33,045 nucleotides of DNA from positions 198,367 through 231,411 of the forward strand of contig CAMPET010000048.1 of the NCBI GenBank assembly GCA_946803715.1. The letters run 5' to 3'. Within the stretch, counting starts at the first letter, position 1; the number at the start of each line of letters is the position of its first letter. A program made the position numbers and the translations under genes. Source of the DNA: Beroe ovata. Taxonomy: Eukaryota; Ctenophora; Nuda; Beroida; Beroidae. The notes under the pieces are model-generated. The model did not search any database. It was not told where the DNA came from and saw nothing but the letters and a program-made list of their open reading frames with translations. This document shows, piece after piece, positions 1-10,943 of this stretch.

Positions 1-90
1 GCAAGAGTGATAGAACCTAGCAACAGTGATAGAACCTAGCAACAGTGATAAAACCTAGCAACAGTGATAAAACCTAGCAACAGTGATTTC
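1..90. repeat. 19-base minisatellite
   Basis: About four and a half tandem copies of a 19-base unit (caacagtgataraacctag) with single-base differences. They lie downstream of the last visible RdRP exon on the minus strand, so probably within its next intron. Confidence 0.85.
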
Positions 91-248
91 TAGATCATAG
101 TGGATACCTGGTACTTACAGAGTATTTCCTATACTAGAGTTTATCAGTTCAAGCTACTTACTTCGATACAATGTATCGCCGGTACATGTGTCTCAGTTAG
201 ATTCAGAACTTGTCCAATACGCTGTGGTGTGTGTGTGTGTTTTCTCAC

Positions 249-3200
249 CTGACAGCTCATTTGGGTGTGGTCTCCTCCCTTTGGAGGGGAAAACCACCAC
301 ATCGCACAAGTGGTGAAGCTGTGGAACATCAATAGCGGTGAAAGTTTGCAAATCTCCCGGGTGTACACACGGGTTCTTCGTTATGAAGATCTTCCGCTTC
401 AATATCTGCTTGTTTTTCTGCAACGAGTGTTGATTGATTTTGACATTCTGATTATAGGAAGCTGGTTTACCAGCAAACATGATACACCTTCATTTCAGTT
501 CAGGACAGTACTTACCCCTTTATGTGACACATCAGCAGAGTACTGGACGAAAACATGTCCGTACTCTAATGTCCCAGTTTCATCCATGACTCCAATCATT
601 TGCCTCCCTATGTTGGCGTCCATTACTATCCTTGTTCGGGTCAATACCTGGGAAAAGAGGCGATTGTAATGTGGCGATACCCCATACAAGGAACCCCTGA
701 GAAGTGCACATGAGACACCAAAATATATTGAATTGAATTGAATTATATATTTTACAGCACAATCATCAAATATATATTTTCTTCAGTTATAAAAGACAAC
801 CCTTGGGTTGTGCTGAAGGAAATGCCCCGGCCGATCTTAAAGACTGTTAACAGGGTTACCGCTAACGGGGTTACCTACATTACTGAATAATGATGTCGGA
901 GTGAACAAGATAAATACCTCTTTGACATGGAATCTGTAGAGGGAGAGGAGTTGCATCCTATGGAAAGGCTCCTGGGTCAGATCTATCTTTGCATTTTTAA
1001 CTTGACTGAAAATATCATCACCCTGGTAGTTCTCGAGACACTTAGAGGCATGTTCGGGGTCCTTGAGCGACTTTGCCAACTCCAGCAATGTGTCGTTCTG
1101 TAAGTTGATGAACTCCCTACTTGGGACTCCATAGCCCCTCAGCAGCCAGATGACCTGGACATTATAAAATGCAGAATACTTGTCACAAATTTCAAGCTTC
1201 ACACTTATATGTCCTTGATGAAAGTTTTTCTCAATCAAATTCTTGGTGAAAGTACCTGTCTGTTCATGTACAATTGGGATGGTTGGCTTGCTTGACAGTA
1301 CTCAATATCCTTCAAATGACTCTCAAATTTCTTCATGCTTGGTCTTATCTAAAGAGAGTCAGTTATAAAGCAGCACTAAATATAAAGAATAAATCAATAC
1401 TATCGGATGATGAAAACCTATGATCTCAGATAATCTTGAAACGTCCTCGTGCTAGGTATTACTGCAAGAAATCACCTGTATAGTCAACTCGGAATCTCCA
1501 AGTGTGGGATCAATAGCAACCATTCCCTTACACCCACCATATCGGATTTGAAATGCAGATGGTAGGTATTTAAGATCTCTATCCTTCATTATCTGCAAAG
1601 AAATTCCGAATCGGTGAAAATTTGGATACATAAGCAATGAAATCAACTGACTTGCAAACTTTACAGGAAGGCCAGTCCTTACCTGATTAGCAATTGCAGG
1701 TGAAATTTTGCCGATGCCATCACTGAAGTTGTACTTTTTGTCTGCTGTCTCAATGTCAGGGATCATTTGTTCATGAGCTGAGTCAATGAGGAGACTCTCT
1801 GTTGTGGTGAATGCCAGGCCAAGTCTCGACACATACTTTGACAAGGATCGTTCATTCGTGAAATCACCAATCCATTCTCTTATTGACTGGACTGTGAAGT
1901 TTGATCATCAATGACTTATCAGAAAACAGAGGATCTTTGCAAATAGCAAACTAAACAGTATCCACAACACTGGGCAACAATATACAAGAATCATATCTAC
2001 CTGTAACCCCACCCTCCTCGCAGACAAACCAAGCACCTGAACTTCTGAGTTGGGAATTGGAACATCCTAGGAACCTATAGCACCTCCCCTTCTCTCCAAT
2101 TTGTATACCATTATGGAAAAAGTCTGAAACTCTTTTAATCAGCTGAAATAGAGGAATTTTCATCAGACAGGAAATTCATATTCACTCTTTCTGCTCACTG
2201 GTGTTTGAAATGAACCGGAGAGTAGTCAATCAAGGACCAAACCAATCATCAGACTCACTGAGTTTTCTTTTTGGTCATACTCCCAGCTCAGGTTCAAAGG
2301 CCCAAAGTCTTCATCTCGGAAGCTGACTCTCACAAAGTGATCTGGTGTATACTTCCTCAAAACTCTGTTTGAAGTATTCAACTCAGGGGGCTGGTAAAGA
2401 ATTCTGGTTGGTGTTATGATGATTCTCCTCACCATAAGCAAGTTTTTAGTTTCCTCAACAATGACATCTTTTTCATTGAACTTGGTTTTTTCATCCTCAA
2501 ATGTTTTCTTCAGTGTGCTTGCAATGTCGATAAATCTTTGTTGGTCCAGTTTGTTACATAGCATTGCAAAAGCTTTGATAAGAGGCACCAACTGCTCTTC
2601 ATGTTTCAAAGACCTGATTACGTCTCCTAAAGCTTTGTGAACATCACCATTGATACTGAATTGATCAGTAAACCGAGTTCCCTTAGAAACAAGCATGAGT
2701 ATACCATAGCGAATGGTGAATCTCGTGACAGAGGTATTGAGCTGTCTCGGAACATCTTTACTGATAATATTCTCAACAATACTTCTCCTAAATGGAATTT
2801 CCCCATCTGGAAACTCAATAGGAGCAAAGTAGACAGTATATCTGTGTTTCAAGAATCCAGCTATCACTTGCTTATGAGCAAAATTATCAACTGTGTCGGA
2901 ATTTTCCATGTTGCTACTATCAATGCAAAACTGGAAGACTGAACAGCTGCCAAAAATCTCTGGCCTGCAAGTTCCAACAGCATTATGACGATACCAGTGG
3001 ATGTATTTCAATATATTTTCCTCGACCTTTTCCTCAGGCCATTGTTTAGCTTCAGCATTGACCTTGAAACATTTCTGTCTCTGTGACTCGATATCACTTT
3101 TAGATGCCATCCAAACTTTGGGTGGGCTCCTTATAGGCAAGTACATAGAAAAGTCATCATAGAAAATATCACCAACAACAAATCCTTCCACTGATGTGTA

Positions 3201-3713
3201 TTCAAATGAGAGTTTATACCATTCATTATCAGTTATGATGTAGCATGTGATCTTCTGCATATCATGCTCAAAATCAATTACAATTCTCTTAGAGTTAGCA
3301 GGTTTTAGGTCAATATGCTTCCTATATGTTTTGTAGTCACTGAAATTTCCAATTGATAGCTCTGAGACCCTGGTAAACACTTGAGCTTGATAATTCAATG
3401 ACTCCTCAGAACTGTATGAATACATTTTGAGCCATCCATTGTATGTCCTTGAAGAGCACCACTCTTTAACAAGTTCATAGTAATTGATAAGTTCTTTTGA
3501 AGTGAGCTCATATTTAATACTTCTGAAAATCTGTAACTTATCATCTAGAAATTGAACTTCATCAATTGTCAAAGATGCTTCTTCAATCAAATCAGCGATG
3601 ACTTGTTTAGCTAATTCATTGGAGCTTGTGGTTTCATCTTCAAAATTAATGGATTCATCTTGCAAGTTAGCTGATTCATCCAGAAACTTAATAATGATTT
3701 GAACATTATACAT
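249..3713 (-). CDS. Cellular RNA-dependent RNA polymerase (RNAi type), 3' part cut by window edge
   Basis: Eukaryotic cellular RdRP of the QDE-1/EGO-1/plant RDR family, which copies single-stranded RNA into dsRNA for small-RNA silencing. Visible exons, in transcript order: 3713-2259, 2142-2001, 1891-1683, 1592-1476, 1348-1256, 1154-918, 647-516, 417-249; phases agree at each junction and give about 851 residues. Family motifs in order: PPELNTSNRVLRKY and RVSFRDEDFGPL near residues 440-475, FLGCSNSQLRSSGAWF (exon 2), FSDGIGKISPA (exon 3), PSAFQIRYGGCKGM (exon 4), IRPSMKKFES (exon 5), LYMNRQ joined to VIWLLRGYGVPS (exons 5-6), RQMIGVMDETGTLEYGHVFV (exon 7), and ITKNPCVHPGDLQ with FPSKGRRPHPNELSG (exon 8). 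The next element in the family, the metal-binding DxDGD, would start the following exon and is not in the window. The first in-frame ATG was used as the start; an upstream coding exon cannot be excluded. Introns are 90-127 bases except one of 270. Confidence 0.93.
648..917 (-). other. Longest RdRP intron
   Basis: A 270-base intron (donor gtattt, acceptor ttttcccag on the minus strand) between the exon ending FHVKE and the exon starting VLTRTRIV. It is AT-rich, with a short gaatt repeat near 728-745, and has no coding signal. Confidence 0.75.
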
Positions 3714-4139
3714 TTTCCATGGGTTACCACTCCTAGAATGACCTTAGATTAAACTTGATAAGTAATTTTGATAAGAATCAAACCTAAAGCATTTAGATTT
3801 GAGGCCTTGGTGGTGACCACATTACCACAGAATGAAACAGATTCAAACAAGAATTTACAAGTAACTATCCCAATCTGAGTACCCAAGACAATGAATAATC
3901 AAATATTGAATTGATTGATGTCTCAAAAGAATCGTTCTTTTCTGAAATATATCTTTTTCATGAAGTATGAAATATCTTTTCATGAAGTATGAAAATATTC
4001 AATTAATCGTTATTGCTCCTAACAGACATACTAAATTCAAATGAAGAATGCTTACTAATTACTTGCAGCATCAACATTTTGATCCATATTCCACTCCCGT
4101 GCTTGTATGTTCCTAGTGCCAGCGTTTGCTTTGTCAGAT

Positions 4140-4187
4140 GCGCGAGAAACAGGTCAGGTAACATGTTACCTGACCTGTTTCTCGCGC
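4140..4187. repeat. 48-base perfect palindrome
   Basis: Two 24-base arms meet without a spacer between 4163 and 4164 (centre aaca/tgtt). Each base from 4140 to 4163 pairs with 4187 down to 4164. Confidence 0.95.
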
Positions 4188-4220
4188 GCGCCTTCATCGA
4201 AGGCCTTCGATGAAGGCGCG
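4187..4220. repeat. 34-base perfect palindrome
   Basis: Two 17-base arms meet between 4203 and 4204 (centre aagg/cctt). It abuts the 48-base palindrome, sharing base 4187. Part of its arm (ggccttcgatgaa) recurs at 4507-4519. Confidence 0.95.
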
Positions 4221-4243
4221 AGCGCCGCGCTAAAGAAACTGAG

Positions 4244-4260
4244 GTCAGATAAAATCTGAC
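4244..4260. repeat. Short inverted repeat
   Basis: gtcagat-aaa-atctgac, 7-base arms with a 3-base loop, 24 bases to the right of the two large palindromes. Confidence 0.8.
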
Positions 4261-4810
4261 AACGTTTGCTCACAATGACAATTGAAACGCGCGCGTCTCT
4301 GTGAGTCATGATTGTCATGCGCGATGCGCGCGCTTTCGCGATGTTCATCGCCGGCAAGATTTCACCATTTGCACAAATGCAAAATTATAATAATGATTGC
4401 GCGTGCGCGGCGCTGACGCAAGGCCGCGGCCCGGCCGACCTAGATAGCACATTAAGACCTATTGAGTACTGACGCTAGCTAATGGCATGGTTGCTAGTAG
4501 TAGTTTCGGCCTTCGATGAATGCTCCGTTTGTATATGTACGTACTCCCGCGCTGCGTGACCCAAATACTCCGCGCGCGCTGCGCGTCTCCGTGTCTTCTA
4601 CGAATTTTCAGTTCACGGAGTAAAAATCAAACAGGGGCGCGCAACGTGTGCACATCCGTTTGCCGTTATGGATACTCATTCTCAATTTGAACTCAAAGTT
4701 GACTGAAATGCTTCAAAAACTCGTAAATGTATAAAATCATCGAAAAAATTTGCGTCAAAACTTCTGGTAGTGGTATGACATTAAAAATACACTGATCCCA
4801 ATTCTTCGCA

Positions 4811-7800
4811 TCAATGATGCGTACTTATTCCTGCCAAACTTGATGATGACAATGCTTCCAATATTCTCTGATCTTCGGGGCTCGAAGAGGATTCTGGAGA
4901 GAGAAGCCGTTCGAGAATCTGGGTCACCAGCGAGGACGAAAGTCCAGAATTCGAGTTGCTGATTGTCGGTTGTGTCGTGATCAGGTCAAGTGGGTTAGAC
5001 GCATGACTGACTGTGTTTTGGGAGGTAGCCGGAATCATGAGAGGAACTGAGTCCGATTTCATGTTTGTTATGACAGAAGAGAGGAGGGAAGTGAGCTGGG
5101 AACTCTTGTCAGAGGAGGTTGTAACACTAGCAGGTGCCGGTGACTTCCGGGTGTCAACCGGGTGATGTTCTATCACACTCATCGGTTTGGAGGGTCTCTG
5201 ATTGAAACTGTTGGTCAGGGGGATGTTCGAGCCAAGTTGTAGGTTGGCCGGAGCCACAATGTTTGAGTTTGGAGCGATATCCGTAGTGAATAGGGGTTTG
5301 GAAAGAGCGCCTCCCGCCATCTCACTTTCGTTCGTTTCCTCTAAACGGTACAGACCGTTACCGATCGGTACAGCTTTCAGCAGTTTCGAGTTCTCAAACG
5401 TTGGTGTACTCATTGAGGTCACAGGAACTGGAATAACAAGGTAAGGTTAAAACGAAATCAGATCAATCACTGTTAGTGTTATGAAAGTTAAACTAACTCC
5501 GTCAAAACTCACCCAAGTTGATGGTGCTAGCTGACGACACCCTGGTGTCATGGTGCGTTGCCGGGGAAATGGGTGTCAACCCAGGCACTGACACCGCCGG
5601 TGGTGGCGGTGGGGCGATTGCGGAGGGAGGAGCCACTGGCGGGCTCGGAGTGGGAACTGTGACGGGTTTTGACATGCGGGACCGACGCCCTCCTCTCCCC
5701 CTCTTGCTGGTACTAGGGGCTGGGGCAGCAACCGGTTTCTCAGCTGAAAGTTAAACAGGTCAGATACCATACACAGGGAAATATCATGACTCGAGAACAT
5801 GTAAACTCAATATCTGACGATGGAAAACCTGATCCGATGACCGTTTCCTCATTTGCAGGCAAGTGGCAGTCCCGGAACGTCTCAGGAATGAACTTGTACG
5901 GTTTCTTTGAGCCCCGGTAGCAATACTTCTTCCTAGCAGGCTTGGGAACATCGTCATTCCGACTGATAACTCTCCGTGGCCGAACATCAGACTGTCTCTT
6001 CTTGCCCGGGCTGAGGATTACACTGATGTAAATGTCCGGCTCTCCTGGGAGATACTCGGCTATGAGAGTTTTTACTGAACAGTGCGCGGCGCGTGGAATC
6101 GGTGGTCTACCCTGTGATATAAACCTCCTATAGAGCATGGTACTAATCAATGAAAACTTCTCAATAAGTGGTCACATGATCAATGAAAACTCTGCGATCA
6201 GAGGTCACGTGAACAGGTAAACTGCCTTGAGGACTCCAAGTGAATCGTTTCTATTAGTAGAGCCAATCTTGCTGTTAGATACGCAGATAACCAGTTAAAG
6301 TAAAAATCCACATTACACGGGATAGAGCCACGATAACTAGTCTAATTGCGTGCATTCGGTTAAAAACACTGCTGTTAGCCGTGCAAAGAATCACAGTGGT
6401 TTATGAAGGAGTAGCCCTATAACAGATTGGTAGAGCGTGTGTGTGTGTGTGTGTGTGTATTAACTGTGTACTCACCCTATATCATGTAGATTACATCTGA
6501 GCATAGTTTTGCACGTGCACCTCATCCCAGCAAAGTCCTGTATGGGACTGTTCTCCTTCAGAATATCCAGCAAACTCTCAAGACTCGTCATATCAGAGAG
6601 GATGTCAAACTCTGTACGGGACGGTAGCTCAGGACCACGCCCACCACTGACGTGGTGAGTGGTACTGCCGCCATTGCTGATTGTTGTTACCATGGGAACA
6701 GATGTCGTCATGGGAAGGAGAGATGACATCACCGCACTGGCAGGTGTCACCAGCGAGGTGTCAGTGAGCGGTGTCACGAGAGGTGGTGGTGTTGTTCGTG
6801 CTGGGGTGTCAAGGTTTGGTAAGGTGATGACAGGTCTCAAATCTGGGTTCACGGAAGCAGAACTTGTGGTGGTCGGTTTTTCATCCTTGAAGTAGGAGAT
6901 GGTAACATTTGGAGGTGGCGTGGGCTTGACAAAGGGTCGCGAAGCCCGCGTTGTCACTTTGGGTGCTATGGAAACGAGTTTCATATCGCTATCTGTGGTT
7001 GAAGTGAAGGTGGGGGAGGAGGGGGAGCTGGAAACGACGAGAGTGGGAGAGGAGGCCACTGGGATTTCCTGGATAGGAACTGTGAACGAGGATATAGTCT
7101 TCACGGGGGATGCCACACTCTGCGCAGGCTGGCAAGCCGCCAACTCAGATACAGCCTGTCCTGTCAGATACTCAGAGAGCAGCTGACTGCACATAAGTTG
7201 GTACGAATGGCTAGAATTTGTTGAGAGATCTGTTAGCACCTCCAGAATTTCATTGAGAGTGTCTTTCCGGGGCTCGGCATCGGCTTTGCTGTCACCTTCC
7301 AACGCACAGTTCTTGTTGTCTACTGAACTCGCAACACCGTTTTCTATGGACACTGGATCCTCGCCGGAGTTTGCCGATGTTTCCAAGGGCAATGATGGTG
7401 TGTTGGCAGATTCCACAGTCTCTTCGGATTTTAGTAATTTCGTCTCTTCTTTAATTCCTTTTTTTATTTCCGTTTTGCATGAGCTGCACTTGTCTCCATT
7501 GACAGACCCGTTTTCAGATTTCTCATTATCCGTTTTCTCGTTATCAGGAGGAATCTTGTCGGTCGGACAACTCCCATTCTGAGATATATCACCATTTTCA
7601 CAACAACTATCGGCAGTCTCCCTGCCCTGACCCCGTGATTCCCCGTTCTCTACACAACTTTTTCCCGAAATAACATGTTTCTTGACATCACGGTGCTTCT
7701 TCTTCCGCTTCCTGCTGATTTGCTCCCGAGCTCGCTCTACGGATCGCTTCGCACTTTCCGCCTTGGGACGATGATTATGCTGCTTCACCTGTGAGAAGGA

Positions 7801-8171
7801 TACAGTGAACAAGACGGAAAATCTGGACATATATACGATTGTGCAACTCAATTTAAATGGCACTGATATGTTTAATTGCTTCATGTAGGAGACTTGGCAA
7901 TGTGCCATATTAGATGTTCGTACCCGGTATATGTTTAACTCATGCCGAATTTTAACACGTATATTATCGCTACAATATATTGTATGCCGACAAATTTGTC
8001 GATGTTCCTCCTATAGTAGTAGCGCTATCTCTTGGCACATTTCTCATAAATGTATCGAAAGAGGGTGCACATTGACATACCTGAATTCTGAAGTTACGCG
8101 AAACTCCAAGTCGGTTCGGCTGATCCCGGGTAGATTTAACCTCGCCTTTGCTCGTGGGGTCTTCTGAAAAA

Positions 8172-8208
<37 letters not shown>

Positions 8209-10898
8209 GATGATATATTTGGTTGTGCGAGGTGCACAACCCCCAGACACATACAATGCCACGCGAGACAGATGGCATTCTCTAGGTGATCTGAACTGGT
8301 ACGTTGCTATGGTTACAACAGTATAGTAGCTGTGGGTAGGGAGGCAGGCAAGTCTTTGTACATTAGGGGGTACACATTGTATTGTAATAGAAGGATGCAG
8401 CCTAGTGCAGCAATAGAGACACTTCAAGTACTGACTCACTGCCACACAGACACACTCGCAGCATGCACTATGCAGTTCACACAGACACACACCTACACAG
8501 TATGTAGTACACACGCACCTACACAGACACAGACACAGACACAGACACACACTCACACACTCACTCACACACTCAGTCACAGACACACACACACACGTCA
8601 CACAACATGGTATTCCAAACTCTATTCGCTGGTAATAACTCTTGTGGAATGTCTCTCCCTACACAAACAAATACATCGGCCTTCTCCCCAAAACTGCGAT
8701 TTCCATATCTTGTCGTTAATTGACCCACACCCAGATACGCAGACTAGATACGCGTATATATTTGATGTGAAGTGTATTCTCAAGTTACACATATATTATT
8801 TCAAGGCACACATGTGACGCCCCAGGTCACATGTGTCATCCAGTCTAGGAGCGTTGCCATGTGACCAATATCACATGATGTGACCTTTGGTCATGTGACT
8901 CTTGGTGTAACATCACACCGCTTCTTTCTAAGTTAATTATATATTCCTCTCTCTCAACAATATAAACTTTACATTCGCCGTCACGTGATACATTGCAAAC
9001 ACGTGATTCACAGTGATCACGTGAGCGCAGAAAGTAGCCAATTACAGCTCTCCAAGTGTGCCGCATCGGCCAATAGAATGGTTGCCCCGTTGCCAAGTGC
9101 CCACGTGACACAGAAGATAACTTGGCCGGTAACTCGGACACACACACAGAGTAGCAGCACGTGGGAGCGGCATCACGTGACACCAACTCACGTGACACAG
9201 ACTCACGTGACAAATACGGTTGAGATGTGTAAGGCAAATGAGGTAAATGCGTATTATACAGGTTCGGTAGAAGGGTAGAGGGGGAATGGAGTGACATTGA
9301 GAACGTGACGCTGCGCCCCATAGCAAGGAGACGCTGGGGTGTGAAAATCAGGGTGATCAATGTTTGTATAGCACGAAATGTTTGTGTAGCACGAAATTCT
9401 TGTCTGATATCAGCATGGTTTNGTGTGTGCGTGTGTGAGTGTGTGTGTGTGTGTGTGTGTGCGCACGGTGGCACTTGTATACATTCACGCCTGTACTTTT
9501 GAGTGAAGGCAAGCAACTTCTCAGTTATCAAATGTCCAAATAGAACAGCTTCTAAATCAGCTACAGTAGCTGAGCTACTGTGCTTGACTGACTCAGTATC
9601 AGTTAATCACTCAATTAGTCCATCACCAAACAAATCACCCAATTACTCAATCAATTATCATTCTCGTTACCTACAGGCTACAGCCCTCTCAGATTCTAAC
9701 TGCGACTCAATGAGGGTATGATAACGTATCAACCACGCATGACACAAGTACCTCTCTCCTTCCTCTCTCCATCATGCGATCAATCGCGACGGATAAACCG
9801 CCCACGTGACCCGAATAGCTCCACATTATTGGTTTGGTTTCGTGAGCTCTTACTCTACCACAATTCTCGCATTATGTGTCAGAATTATGGCATTATGTCA
9901 AATCTGAAATCGATTTTCGATACGATCAGATCACAGATCAGCCAGGTTTCGTAGTTCTACTTCCATCTCTCAACAACGTAACGTCTTGCTTGTCAAAACA
10001 GTGCGAGTCACGTGGCATGATAACGATAACATGAAGCCATTACCAAGTAATAAGTGACTAAACACTAATTGGGTTAGATGTTTGATATGAAAATAATGAG
10101 GTTTATTAATGAGGTTTACCTTTATCCGCAGGATAATGGTTGTGTGGTCCAGTCGATCCAATGATTGTGTCCCCAAATGTGTACACGGCACAGCAACAGT
10201 GAAGTCTGCGGTACTCTTTACACAACCACACTCCACATCTACACGCCTGTAAAACACCATGGTGGTGTCATGGTAACAGTGAGTGACACGTCATGTTGTC
10301 ATGGTTACATTGAGTGACACGTAACGTTGTCATGGTTACATTGAGTGACACGTTATGCTGACATGGTAACAGTGAGTGACACGTCGTGTTGTCATGGTTA
10401 CAGTGAGTGACACGTCACGTTATCATGGTTACAGAGAGTGACAGGTCGTGTTGTCATGGTAACAGTGAATGACACGTCATGTTGTCATGGTTACAGAGAG
10501 TGACACGTCATGTTGTCATGGTAACAGTGAGTGACACTTCATGTTGTAATGGTTACAGTGAGTGATACGTCACGTTGTCATAGTTACATTGACATAGTTA
10601 CAGAGAGTAGCACTGACATGTCATGACAGAACATCTCTCAGACCACGTACCTTGCCGAATTTGTTCTTCTTGATGATCGTTCTCTTGAAGTGGTACACGT
10701 GTTCCTGAGTATCCTGGAGAACTCTCTGACACTTGGCCGGCGAGTGGTGTAAATACCGAGCAAAGTCGCCCGGTACCTTACGATCTTGGTAACACTCCAT
10801 CAGAACGTCGTGCTCAGAGGGGGATTGGGGGGAAGAGGGGGAGTGGGGGGAATTGGGGGAGTGCCCGTTTGTATCGGCTCCTGCAATTACGGTGGATC
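4811..10898 (-). CDS. FLYWCH/WRKY-GCM1-type zinc-finger protein, 5' end not identified
   Basis: Seven exons in phase: 10898-10651, 10246-10120, 8163-8081, 7788-6476, 6106-5829, 5743-5513, 5427-4811 (stop at 4811), giving about 964 residues. The first listed exon enters in phase 1, so an upstream exon is missing; the frame could instead run open to 11028 through the poly-C/N tract at 10944-10961. Joining exons 1 and 2 gives HVYHFKRTIIKKNKFGK then ACRCGVWLCKEYRRLHCCC and GPHNHYPADK: W-x-C-x7-C followed 17 residues later by H-x-H, the FLYWCH-like pattern. Exons 3-4 give a second KQHNHRPK motif followed by a strongly basic stretch (RKRKKKHRDVKK). The rest is long, low-complexity Ser/Thr/Pro sequence with a Cys-rich spot (MRCTCKTMLRCNLH), an AT-hook-like KRGRGGRRSR in exon 6 and a Ser-rich C-terminus. 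This suggests a nuclear DNA-binding regulator. GCM-family membership is possible (KAC..GV..C resembles GCM); the family call is mine from pattern only. Confidence 0.72.
6438..6458. repeat. (GT)n microsatellite
   Basis: About ten GT units in the intron between the exons at 7788-6476 and 6106-5829 of the zinc-finger gene, close to the donor site at 6475. Confidence 0.85.
8528..8597. repeat. CA-rich microsatellite
   Basis: Imperfect run of cacaga and cacact units followed by (CA)n. Open frames across it on both strands read as repetitive TQTQ/THTH and are not genes. Confidence 0.85.
8808..8836. repeat. CACATGTG inverted repeat
   Basis: Perfect 11-base arms, acacatgtgac at 8808-8818 and gtcacatgtgt at 8826-8836, with a 7-base spacer. 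Each arm contains the E-box-like palindrome CACATGTG. Confidence 0.85.
8982..9209. promoter_or_regulatory. CACGTG cluster 1 (8 sites)
   Basis: CACGTG starts at 8982, 9000, 9018, 9102, 9158, 9174, 9189 and 9204. Several extend to TCACGTGAC, close to the bHLH-zip (MITF/TFE-type) CLEAR consensus GTCACGTGAC. The cluster is inside an intron of the zinc-finger gene, so an enhancer or internal promoter is possible. Function is inferred from motif density only. Confidence 0.55.
10247..10650 (-). other. Zinc-finger gene intron filled by a minisatellite
   Basis: 404-base intron with donor gtacgt (minus strand, just left of 10651) and acceptor ttttacag (just right of 10246). It splits the zinc finger between KKNKFGK and ACRCGVWLC. 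Most of it is the 31-base repeat listed separately. Confidence 0.75.
10267..10610. repeat. 31-base minisatellite
   Basis: Ten full copies plus a partial copy of a 31-base unit of the form gtcatggtwacagtgagtga followed by cacgtcatgtt. Copies differ by a few bases each, so the array is moderately old. Most copies carry gtgacacgtc, one base off CACGTG. Confidence 0.93.
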
Positions 10899-10943
10899 CT
10901 GGAAAGGAGTAAGTGGCTAGTTCAATCAAATCATTGACCTCTT

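Larger units (their letters stand above)
3714..4810. other. RdRP upstream region / intergenic
   Basis: About 1.1 kb between the RdRP start and the 3' end of the zinc-finger gene, both read leftward. No convincing coding exon was found. 3714-4110 is AT-rich with a near-duplicate of a tcatgaagtatga stretch at 3958-3992. 4137-4680 is CpG-rich, with several palindromes (listed separately) and runs of gcgcgc. It should hold the RdRP promoter and the zinc-finger gene's 3' UTR. Confidence 0.6.
8164..10119 (-). other. Long intron of the zinc-finger gene
   Basis: A 1.96 kb intron, far longer than others here, between the GPHNHYPADK exon and the following 83-base exon. It holds CA/TG microsatellites (8175-8203, 8528-8597, 9433-9461), an 18-base tandem duplication (tgtttgtrtagcacgaaa) at about 9360-9396, a CACATGTG inverted repeat at 8808-8836, a cluster of eight CACGTG sites at 8982-9209 and a one-base gap at 9422. 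I see no convincing exon in it. Confidence 0.65.

Noticed and set aside
150-191. Minus-strand read DTCTGDTLY after an AG at about 192, as a possible degenerate DxDGD exon of the RdRP
   Set aside because: The intron would be only 57 bases (others are 90 or more), the acceptor lacks a pyrimidine tract, the aspartates do not align and the frame closes within four codons. The true exon is more likely left of the window.
5202-5754. Plus-strand Gly-rich frames
   Set aside because: They are antisense to exons 6 and 7 of the zinc-finger gene; the minus-strand phases fit.
6659-7582. Plus-strand frames opposite the large zinc-finger exon
   Set aside because: They are antisense shadows of a long Ser/Thr/Pro-rich coding exon whose phase joins both neighbours.
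8044-8601. Long open frames on both strands through 8044-8817
   Set aside because: They are products of CA/TG microsatellite sequence (THTH, CVCV runs). Only the 83-base exon at 8081-8163 is supported, by splice sites and phase.
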